Source of the DNA: Bufo bufo
Taxonomy: Eukaryota; Chordata; Amphibia; Anura; Bufonidae
Direction: 5' to 3'
Assembly: GCF_905171765.1 (NCBI RefSeq)
Contig: NC_053392.1
Coordinates: forward strand, 499,764,556 to 499,828,555
DNA: 64,000 nucleotides
The notes under the pieces are model-generated. The model saw nothing but the letters and a program-made list of their open reading frames with translations. It made no database searches and had not been told where the DNA came from. The translations under genes were made by a program, and so were the position numbers. The number at the start of each line of letters is the position of its first letter. Position 1 is the stretch's first letter. Below are positions 56,140-64,000 of this stretch, in pieces.

Positions 56140-57890
56140 TCGGTCCAACATATGGAGGGTGGAATTCCAACAGGTGGAAACGTCGCATATCAGCCTATGT
56201 TGTGGGACGGCGTTCTGCCGCTGTAGCTCAAGGAGGGTGTGCTTGGCGGTGTATGAGTGGCTGAAGTGCATGAAAAGTTTCCTGGCCAATTTTAGGATGT
56301 CTTGCAGATGGGTGGAAGACTATAGGAAATGCTTGACAACCAGATTGAATACGCGTGCCATGCAGGGTACATGGCTCAGCCCTCCTTGACGCAGCGTCAA
56401 ACACCATGTTCTTCCCGTTGTCGTTCACCATGGTTCTGATTTTGAGTTGTCACGGAGAAAGCCAGGATTTGATTTCTTGATGAAGGACGAGGAGCAGTTC
56501 CTCCCCTGTGTGACTCCATTCACCCAGGCAAATGAGGTGCAGAACAGCGTGACCCCGCCGTGCCCTGCACATGTGGTATGCTGGTGAGGCACTGTGAATT
56601 GTCCCTGCAGTGGAGGCTGAGGACAAGGTGGAGGATGAGGGGGCAGAGGAGGACATTGTCGCAGGACCAACAGCGTGAGAACGTGGAGACGGAAGCGGCG
56701 TCACCTCTCCAAGTTGCTGGTTTGGCTGGGCAGGAACCACATTTACCCAGTGGGACATATATTTTTGTTGACTGTAGTTACAGCTCCACAGGTCGGAGCT
56801 GCCGTGCACTTTGGCAGACACCGACAGGCTCAAGAACTGGCGCACCTTCTGTTCTACATATGTGTGCAGGGCTGGTACTGCCTTTTTGGCAAAGAAATGA
56901 TAGCTTGGGAATCTCCACCTTGGCTTGGCACAAGCCATCAGTTCTCTGAAAGTGCGAAGTCCACCACTTGGAAAGGGAGGGACTGCAGTACCAGCAACTT
57001 GGCCAGGAGCACGTTCAGCTTCTGCGCCGTTTGATGAGTGCACGCATACTGTTGTCTCTTAGCAATTGCTTCAGTGATCGATTGCTGATGGAATGACTGA
57101 TGAGGAGTAGGAGGGTGAAGAGCAGGAGCATCAGGACCATCAGATGATGGAAAGGACAGACAGCTCCCTTTGGCTGAGGTGGTTGAGCGTTGACTGCCTG
57201 AAATTGGCTGTGTGCCACTGGGTGATGCAGCGATTGCTGGGCAGGATGGACCACCACATCAGACCCACGGTTCTCCCAGGTCACTTTATGCGTCACGCTG
57301 CATATGTTGACGCAGGGCCGTAGTGCCAACATTGACACCCTGGCCACGCTTCACCTTCTGCCCACAGATTCTACATATGGCCATGTTCACCTCCTCCGGC
57401 GGCTTAACAAAAAACTACCCCACCGCTGAGTAGGTGATTTTACCCTCAACGCTCCGCACTGACTGACTGCTACCATCACTGCCTCCATGAATCCTGCACC
57501 ACTACTTTCCGGGCCAGTAGGCTCTCGCGACGCTGGTGGTCTGCCCTGGGCACATTTGGCTCCCAACCTTCCACTGCTGCCACCTTGCTGACTCCCGGCC
57601 ACGCTACCGACTTGCTGACTCCGCCGCTGCCTCATACGCAAGCTCCCGCCCTCTTCTCCCAATGATGATGAAGCCCCTTCATCACCCAGCTCCCAATTGC
57701 GATCTGCTACATCATCATCAAGTACTGTCTGCACGTCACTGATGTTCTCCTCAACGGTCTCTGAGCCAGGAGCCTGACTGCTCGCAACACCAGCTCCCAC
57801 GCCACTCTCCTCATCACTACTTGCCCACCGACCGGAGGAAGCGGCGGATGTCTCCTCCGGATCTTGGCTGGGCAGTGGCTGCTGACTATC
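56140..57890 (-). pseudogene. hAT transposase with BED finger (relative of 16599-18565), middle part
   Basis: On - from 57890: an acidic N-terminus (DSQQPLPSQDPEETSAASSG, VLDDDVADRNWELGDEG), then a BED finger in another frame (AVG*FFVKP, CRICGQK, LRQHMQR) whose WQ codons became a stop and whose last His is lost to a 1-bp insertion. Next come LMACAKPRWRFPSYHFF, LSVSAKVHGSSDLWSC (57043-56450) and VNDNGKNMVFDAASR (56431-56228). Finally CDVSTCWNSTLHMLDRL appears at 56190-56140, where the gypsy element starts. The C-terminal dimerisation part is missing. Confidence 0.85.
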
Positions 57891-58437
57891 CTCTAGTACA
57901 GGGGTACTCAACTAGTTTTATTAAAGGTCCACATACCTGGGTCTGCAGTCAGGTGAAGGTCCGAGCTGAACGCCAACAGTAAAGATGCCATGCGATCATG
58001 TGATCCATGCGCGTGGGGCGCTCTGAAGTTATAGTGGAGCGCCCCGGGTAAGTCCCAGAATTAGTAATGGCCACATTAGTGCCCCAGTAAGAATAATGCC
58101 CCCAGTAAGAATAATGTCCCCATTAGTGCCCCCAGTAAGAGTAATGCCCCCATTAGTGCCCCCCTTCTCTGCTTTTGCAAAAAAATAAAATAAAATTTGC
58201 ATTCACCTGGCTGCGGTGAACATTCGCTGCTGACTGCAAGCTCAGGACCGGTGTTCCAACGTGATGACTTCTTGTAGGTCCTGTCTTGAGCTTCTAGTCA
58301 GCAGGGAGTGTTCTCCACAGCGTGAGCAAATGGAGGTGGAGGTACCGTAATTTTATTAATTTTTTTACTAGCACAAGTTGCGGTGGAGGTAACGGCTGTA
58401 CTAATGGGCGTTCCATGATGGAAGCGCTCATTAGTAA

Positions 58438-58776
58438 GGGTACTTTCACACTTGCAGAAGGACGGATCCGACAGGCTGCTCACCCTGTCAGATCCATTTT
58501 GCCACTACTTCGCCGTGCCGCTGCTCTGTGCCCATCGACTATAATGGGGATGGGGGCAGAGCTACGGCGCAGCACGGTGAGAGGCCGCCAGACTAAAAGT
58601 ACTACATGTCCGACTTTTTCGTCTGGCGGCCTCACGCCGTGCACTGCCATGCTGCACCGTAGCTCCACTCCCGCTATAGTCAATGGGGAGTGGCAGTCCG
58701 GCGAAATAGCGGCAGGACGGATCTGACAGGGTGAACAGCCTGTCGGATCCGTCCTGCCGCAAGTGTGAAAGGAGCC
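58438..58776. mobile_element. Harbinger MITE, 339 bp, TAA duplication
   Basis: The ends GGGTACTTTCACACTTGC and CGCAAGTGTGAAAGGAGCC, with TAA on both sides (58435-58437, 58777-58779), are nearly the ends of the full element at 26518-32944. GACGGATCCGACAGG and its mirror CTGTCGGATCCGTCC lie just inside. The body folds around ACTACATGTCCGACTTTTTC. Confidence 0.9.
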
Positions 58777-58882
58777 TAACAGTCCTTACAGGAAAATTCT
58801 GGCACCGGCAAGGGAACTAAAATACCAGCCTTGCTGGTGAACTACTGGCCGGGTGGCAACCCAAGCCACAGAACAGACATAT

Positions 58883-59073
58883 GATAGTTTTGTTCCGCAT
58901 CCAATTCCCATTATTGGGGGTTCGGATGCGGCCCCTTAATTACAATGGGGCCCCAAGAGATGCAGACAGCACACTGTGTGCTGTCTGCATCTTTTTCCGC
59001 TCCATTGAAACTAAGGGGTCCGCATCCAATGCCCCAATAATGGGAATTGGATGCGGAACAAAACTATCATGGT
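58883..59073. repeat. Foldback, about 190 bp
   Basis: ATGATAGTTTTGTTCCGCAT with CCAATTCCCATTATTGGGG on the left mirrors CCCCAATAATGGGAATTGG with GGAACAAAACTATCAT on the right. GCAGACAGCACAC / GTGTGCTGTCTGC makes a central stem. Confidence 0.88.
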
Positions 59074-59398
59074 TTGATGGGGCTTAATCACTTTATTTAA
59101 TCAGGTTACCTAAAGAAGATGGCCCAGGGGAGATGGGAACATGACACTGGAGTCAGTGACGTGTTCCCGCCTCTCTGTAGCCCTCTCCACGCACCCCTTA
59201 CTTTCCAAATGTGACATTTATTTCATTGGTGGCAGTGGTGATGTCCCTCCCCTCTCCAGCAGCACGTAAGTGTCCTTTGGAGCTTGAAGCTCCCTTACGT
59301 GCTGCCGCTGCTGCGGGGGAGGAGGGACCTGTGAGCGCACGGAGGGAGAAAGCTCCCTCCACCTGCAGGTGTCGGATGAAAGCGCTGGTGCCTGCATG

Positions 59399-59590
59399 TG
59401 GAGGGAGCCGTCTCTCACTGCGCCCCTGGGAAGGAGGAAGTGCGCCGGTAAGCTCTGCCTCTTGCACGTACCAGAGTGTGCAGGAGGAGGAGCGCTATAT
59501 GTGGAGGGAGCCGGCCTGTCTCACTGCGCTCTGGGACAGGAGGAAGTGCGCCGGTAAGCTCCTCCTCCTGCACGGCACAGTGTGCAGGAG
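59399..59590. repeat. Tandem duplication, about 95-bp unit, two copies
   Basis: Both copies contain GTGGAGGGAGCCG, TCTCACTGCGC, AGGAGGAAGTGCGCCGGTAA and a GTGTGCAGGAG tail. Confidence 0.75.
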
Positions 59591-59592
59591 AT

Positions 59593-60535
59593 AGTGATGG
59601 GAAGTTCGGATCTTTTAGGTGAATCGGTTTATTTGAATCAGCTCATTCGGATCAGAATCGGATCTTCGGTTCACTTGGCGAGTCAGACTGCTGAGCTGAC
59701 TCGCAAGTGAACGGAAGACTCTAGGTGCCGGTGCGCATGCGCAGCTGCTGACTCAGTCAGTGACACTGCAGTGAGTCGGCTCTTCAGCTCTCTGAAGTTG
59801 AACTCGTCTCTGATTAGTATTGAGTGAGTCAGGAAGAGTGATTTTTTTATAGTAAAGGGAAGCTGAGGCTGACGTTGGACAGGCGGACAGGAGGAAGCTG
59901 TCACTGTGGTGTGCAATGTGAATTGTTGTCTGTTGTGCATTGTTCCCCACAGTGACAACAGTCTGACACTGACAGTAGTAAAACGAACCAAGTGATGTGA
60001 AATGTGAATGCTGCACAGGGAAAACTATGTGCTGAACTGTGTCATCTGTCCCTTCTCTTATCTCTCTGCTCCTGTCCCTTAATCTTATCACTGCTGCAAC
60101 AAGAGCCGACAGCCTCAGTGTAATGTAACCTGTTCTACAGTCTGACTCCCGGCTCTTTTAACTCAATGAATCGAATGAGTCACTAACTGAGTCGGATCTT
60201 TAGATTCTTGTGACTCATTCGATTCATTTAGACTCCCTGACCCTGCACTACTCCGAGGACTCGCGTCAGAGCTGCTAGTGTGCTGTGCTGGCCTCGCCCC
60301 CTCAGCTCTGGTCGGTGATTGGTTGGTGGGCGGGGAGGGGTGGGGCTGGCAGAAGCAGCTTCCACTCTAAGATCATATTACGCTCCTCCCAGTCCCGCCC
60401 TCAGGCTCCTGCTGCCAGCGTGAGGTGAGCTGAGCGTCTCTGTCAGCATTGTCTGTCTGCTGTGACTGAGCTGAGCCGGTTCAAACGGATCGGATCACTC
60501 TGAACTGAATCGATTGGAGGAGCGCTCTGAAGGAT
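59593..60535. repeat. Dispersed repeat starting GTGATGGGAAGTTCGGATC
   Basis: The first 120 bp are rich in GAATCGG/GATTCA-type motifs and the last part repeats AATGAATCGAATGAGTCAC. This resembles a widespread vertebrate non-autonomous repeat. I could not define terminal repeats. The - frames at 59683-60091 are not convincing genes. Confidence 0.45.
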
Positions 60536-60612
60536 GGCCGGGGTCCGGACAACTGGCGGCCGCGGTCCGTATTTGGACCGCGGTCCGCCAGTTGAGTACC
60601 CCTGCTCTAGTA

Positions 60613-60721
60613 GCTCGTCCTCACTGTATAGTGGAGCTGAGCCCACAGCATATAGTACTTCTCTTGCTGAGAGAACAGAAAAGGACAGAGGCAGATTGAG
60701 GACAGGTGAGGGCCATGCCAA
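60613..60721 (-). pseudogene. N-terminal piece of the split hAT transposase
   Basis: On -, REVLYAVGSAPLYSEDELLE ends at the Charlie-like insertion and continues in phase beyond it as DSQQPLPSQ at 57890. A pyrimidine-rich tract ending CTCTCAG at about 60667 immediately precedes the codons AAGAGAAGTACTATAT, so this may be the start of a second exon rather than of the protein. Confidence 0.75.
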
Positions 60722-61985
60722 CTAAGGGCCATGCCAACTAAGGGTTGTGTCTGCTCCCGGGCCATGCCAACTAAGGGTTGTGTCTGGCGAACCCACCAAC
60801 TCTTGGCTGGGGGTGTCTGATGTCACTTGCAACGAAGTCGAAGATCGAGTCAACCATTGAAGAACCGTTGGGTTGCTGGTCAAGACTCGACCGCTAGCTG
60901 ACACTGGTAGCTCAGGCCTCTCGAAGTGACCCCTGCTGCCATGGCCCCTTGCTCTGCTGCAACCTGTGCCTGCACCAGAAACATTTGTCTGTGTCTCTCC
61001 CCTGTGCAGGGCCTGTCATGTACTGTTAGATCAAATAAGTAAATAAAAAAGATATTAATACATGCCAAAAAGGGCTGTAATTTTTTCACTTCACCACACA
61101 ATGGCTAATAAGCCCCTTTTTTCCCCCTCACTAATACATGCCAAAAAATAATGTGTGGACTAAATAAATCAATGATGGTATAAAACTATGCATTTATTAT
61201 ACACAAATAAAACTTAAAGGGGTTTTGCAGTTTGTTTAAACTGATGATCTATCCTCTGGATAGATCATCAGCATCTGATCGGCTGGGGTCCGACACCCGG
61301 AACCCCCGCTGATCAGCTGTTTGAGAAGGCAGCGGCGCTCCAAGAGTGCCGCGGCCTTCTCACTGTTTACCGCTGGCCCAGTGATGTCGCGACTAGTATC
61401 AACTGGCCTGGGCGCGGCTAAGCTCTGTTCACTTGAATGGAGCTTAGCCGCGCCCAGGCCAGTTGATAATAGTCGTGACATCACTAGGCCTGCAGTAAAC
61501 AGTGAGAAGGCCTGGAGCGCCGCTGCCTTCTCAAACAGCTGATCGGGAGGGTCCCGGGCGTCAGACTCCCGCCGATCAGATGCTGATGATCTATTTTTTT
61601 GTATTTTTAAGAGGTTGATCAACCATTTTTGATATTACACATTTATGGATACTATGTTTCTATTTAAGTTTTATTTATTTGTGTATAATAAATGCATAGT
61701 TTTATACCATTATTGATTATTTAGTCCATACAGCATTAGATATCAGAGTGCCCCCCATATTAAGTATATTTTCTAATCTTCTTTATACAACCAAAAAAGT
61801 TTTTAGAACATATAACTGCGGCCGTGTACGGCAAATAAAGTTTTTTTTTGCCACTAATACACGCCAAAAAGGGCTTTAATTTTCTCACTTCACCACACAA
61901 CGGCTAATAAGCCCTTTTTCGTTTCCCCCACTAATACATGCCAAAAAAAGGCTTTAGAGCATATAACTGCGGCCGTAAACGTTCG
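60722..61985 (-). other. 5' non-coding region of the hAT, with nested foldback
   Basis: AATACATGCCAAAAA and CACTTCACCACACAA-GGCTAATAAGCCC repeat three times on either side of the nested element at 61156-61738. CATATAACTGCGGCCG occurs at about 61810 and 61965. No coding frame with motifs. The boundary with the next hAT near 61985 has no clear terminal repeat. Confidence 0.5.
61156..61738. mobile_element. Foldback MITE, about 580 bp
   Basis: The long inverted ends are TGGACTAAATAAATCAATGA with GGTATAAAACTATGCATTTA and their mirror. The inner palindrome is centred near 61435 (GGCGCGGCTAAGCTC / GAGCTTAGCCGCGCC; GAAGGCAGCGGCGCTC / GAGCGCCGCTGCCTTC). The 128-codon - and 73-codon + frames are mirror arms and not genes. 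No exact duplication was found at the borders. Confidence 0.85.
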
Positions 61986-63178
61986 TGAACCACAAGTTCG
62001 CGGCGGGCCCCTTTCACTTTAATGGCAGACGAACCTGAAAAACCTTCAGCTCATATTTGCAGCCACCAAATACTTAGTAGAAGTGCACAAATAGTCCCAC
62101 AACATGGACAGTGACATACTAGAGGGGAATCAATGACAAAAATTCTAACAAAAAATATGTATCTTAATCAGGGGACATTTTTATGCGTCTTAAAGGGAAA
62201 TTTTCTGAAATGTACCCTGCCGGAGCCTAGGAATTTTTTATTTTAGCCCACGGGAGTACGGGCCTTCAAAATTAGGCAATCACCTGACAAAAGAAATTCT
62301 GATTATGTGGCTCAAGGTACATTATGTGATCAATCGATAAAAATTTTACTGTAGGCCACTGGACTACAGGCCTAAAACATTAGGCATTCACCAGACAAAA
62401 ATGATCAAGTGATTATGTGGCCGGAGGTATATTACACGGTCAATGGATATAAATTTTACTGCAGGCCAGTACAAATACAGGTCAAATACATATGTTTAAA
62501 AGAACTAAAAATATAAAATTGGATTAAAAACATGGCTAATGAAATCCCCTCTCTTGAAAAAACCCTAATGATAATAGTTGAAATTGATAACACGTGGTCG
62601 TCACTGGTGTTGAATTCCTCGGAGGCCCCAACAATTATTCATTCATCGTACAGAAAAGAACAAGTAAGTGGCTGGAGGTAGATTACACGGTCATTGGATA
62701 TCAATTTTACTGCAGGCCAGTGTATTACAGGCCCCAAAAATTATGCATTCACCGTACAGAAAAGATCAAGTGATTATGTGGCTGGAGGTCTATTAGACCG
62801 TCAATGGATATCAATTTTACTGAAAGCCAGTACAAATACAGGTCAAATACATATGTTTAAAAGAACTAAAAATATAAAATTGGATTAAAAACATGGCTAA
62901 CGAAATCCCCCTCTTGAAAAAAAACCCCTAATGATAATAGTTGAAAAACGTGGTCTTCACAGGTGTTGAATTCCTCCGAGGCCCAAAACATTAGGCATTC
63001 ACAGGACAGAATAGGCCTTTTATGCCACTGTATTTACCTAAGACAGGGACCATTATTTGTTCTGGGTGGTGGCGGATATTTGTGGGCTGTCTTGAGGAAA
63101 TGAAATTAAATGTGGTCGTCACATGTGTTGAATTCCTCCGAGATCCCTGCCTCATTGATTTTTAGAAATGTGAGGTAG
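61986..63178 (-). repeat. hAT 3' region with subterminal repeats
   Basis: 61985-62210 mirrors 13230-13510. 62270-62850 holds at least four units containing GTGATTATGTGGCTGGAGGT, CAATGGATATCAATTTTACT and GCAGGCC, the inverted counterpart of the repeats at 7480-7710. Two of the longer units (about 62400-62600 and 62770-62950) are near-identical, showing a recent tandem duplication of roughly 370 bp. Confidence 0.75.
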
Positions 63179-64000
63179 TCCACACTGTCGTGAGCTAGGC
63201 GAGTATGCTTATCGGTCAAGATCCCCCCTGCTACGCTGAACGTCCTTTAGGACAGGACGCTGGACGAGGGGCAAGCCAAGAGTTCCATGGAAAATTGTGC
63301 CAGCTCTGGCCGCAGGTCAAGCCTGCACACCCAGTAGTCCAGGGGTTCCTCGTTGCTCAGAGCGTCCACATCGGCCATTAACCCGATGTAGTCGGACACC
63401 CGTTGGTCTAGGCGTTCCCTGAGGCTGGAACCAGAGGGCGGCTGTCGATGGGTTGGCTGCAAGAACGATCTCATATCCGAAGTGACCAACACATCTTCAA
63501 ACCGCCCTCTTCTTGCATGCGCTGTTGGATTGGTACCCGCAACTGTTTCTCTGTGAATAGAAATTCCTCTGCCAGCGCCCGCAAAAGCAGAATGCAGCAT
63601 TTCTCAAAGCAAGGCTTGGAAGTGCTGCATTCTGATAGCCCTCTGTGATGCTGGTAGCATGTCTGCCATTTTGTGTTTGTATTGGAGGTCTAAGTACGTT
63701 GCCACCCAGTACTGGTCCTTGCCCTTTACGCTTTCTATACGGGGGTCCCTCTTCAAACACTGTAGCATGAAGGCCCCAATTTGCACTAAACTGGAATCGG
63801 TGGAGTGGCCTGGCTCCTGCTCATCGTCCAGAATAATTTCGTCCGCGGTCTCCTCCTCCCAGCCACGGACAACACCAGAGATCCCAGAAAAGTTTAAAGC
63901 ATGCTCTTCTTGCTCCTCCTCCGCCCCGGCACCATCCTCCTCTGACTCCTCTTCAGACTCCTGTTGACTTGTCTCAGATGGTGTAGCCCCCCTGGGAATT
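63179..64000 (-). pseudogene. hAT transposase C-terminal half (same family as 4317-7371), continues off the window
   Basis: Read on - from the window edge: the Glu-rich linker, MQIGAFMLQCLKRDPRIESV, YWVATYLDLQYKHKMADMLP (63786-63604), GRFEDVLVTSDMRSFL, RLDQRVSDYIGLMADVDA and NEEPLDYWVCRLDLRPELAQ (63600-63247). A stop (CTAAAGG where the other copy has TTCGAAAGG) and frame changes then interrupt the last block, STLTKHTRLAH-like. It is close to the 4317-7371 copy but independently broken. The N-terminal half lies outside the window. Confidence 0.85.

Larger units (their letters stand above)
57899..60604. mobile_element. hAT/Charlie-like non-autonomous element, 2.7 kb, inside the hAT transposase frame
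   Basis: The ends CAGGGGTACTCAACTAG and CAGTTGAGTACCCCTG are inverted. The 8-bp duplication CTCTAGTA flanks them exactly (57891-57898, 60605-60612). GCGGTCCGTATTTGGACCGC near the right end is typical of this type. It contains a Harbinger MITE (58438-58776), a foldback (58883-59073), a duplicated GC-rich block (59399-59590) and a segment starting GTGATGGGAAGTTCGGATC (59593). I see no transposase. Confidence 0.9.

Noticed and set aside
55724..56188. A Met-initiated 154-codon Gag protein
   Set aside because: The first 16 or so codons are hAT transposase DNA in a different frame. The start is an accident of the junction, and the frame ends at a stop inside Gag.
61236..61622. 128-codon - frame and matching + frame
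   Set aside because: They are the two arms of one foldback read on opposite strands. The proteins mirror each other and no domain is present.

Overview
This window looks like non-genic DNA from a vertebrate, most likely an anuran amphibian. The case rests on its repeat content: Tc1, PIF/Harbinger, TTAA-flanked piggyBac-like and hAT DNA transposons, a Ty3/gypsy element, a LINE-1 fragment and many foldback MITEs. The species call is an inference. I see no bacterial operon, no CRISPR array, no rRNA or tRNA gene, and no host protein gene that I recognise. Every coding segment I can defend belongs to a mobile element, and most are broken.

Layout. 1-1387: foldback repeat and anonymous DNA. 1388-13603: a TTAA-bounded piggyBac-like repeat split by an 11.4 kb hAT element (2133-13518, 8-bp duplication GTTATTAC). 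That hAT carries a degenerate transposase (4317-7371), two inverted Tc1 copies, a truncated third Tc1 and two minisatellites. 13867-14345: LINE-1 reverse transcriptase fragment. 16.1-24.25 kb: remains of a second hAT with a BED-finger transposase, followed by a large TTAA-flanked foldback (20820-23829) that holds two small Harbinger-type MITEs. 26518-32944: a two-gene PIF/Harbinger transposon with a spliced MADF/BESS gene on + and a DDE transposase on - that has one in-frame stop. 33041-34039: a related MITE. 34149-37761: a transposon I cannot assign to a superfamily, with an 8-bp duplication TTATGCAT and long terminal inverted repeats. It encodes the C-terminal part of an unfamiliar protein and is split by a TTAA element. 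39684-40421: a 0.74 kb foldback. 44245-45297: a Tc1 copy with an uninterrupted 290-codon ORF. 46.2-48.7 kb: several MITEs. 49.7-50.7 kb: a possible solo LTR. 50.85-56.14 kb: a 5'-truncated Ty3/gypsy element with its integrase upstream of reverse transcriptase (Gmr1-type order), interrupted by a 920-bp Tc1 foldback. 56.14-64.0 kb: two degenerate hAT transposases on -, one split by a hAT/Charlie-like insertion at 57899-60604.

How the parts relate. In the Harbinger element the DDE transposase and the MADF/BESS DNA-binding partner would act together on the ends, and MITEs elsewhere in the window share those ends (TTTCACAC with TAA or TTA duplications). The target duplications let the nesting order be read directly: TTAA element, then hAT, then Tc1; gypsy, then Tc1 foldback; hAT, then Charlie-like element; unclassified transposon, then TTAA element. 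Most coding copies are dead. The Tc1 ORF at 44393-45265 is the exception in being open, but its family shares an internal deletion between catalytic residues.
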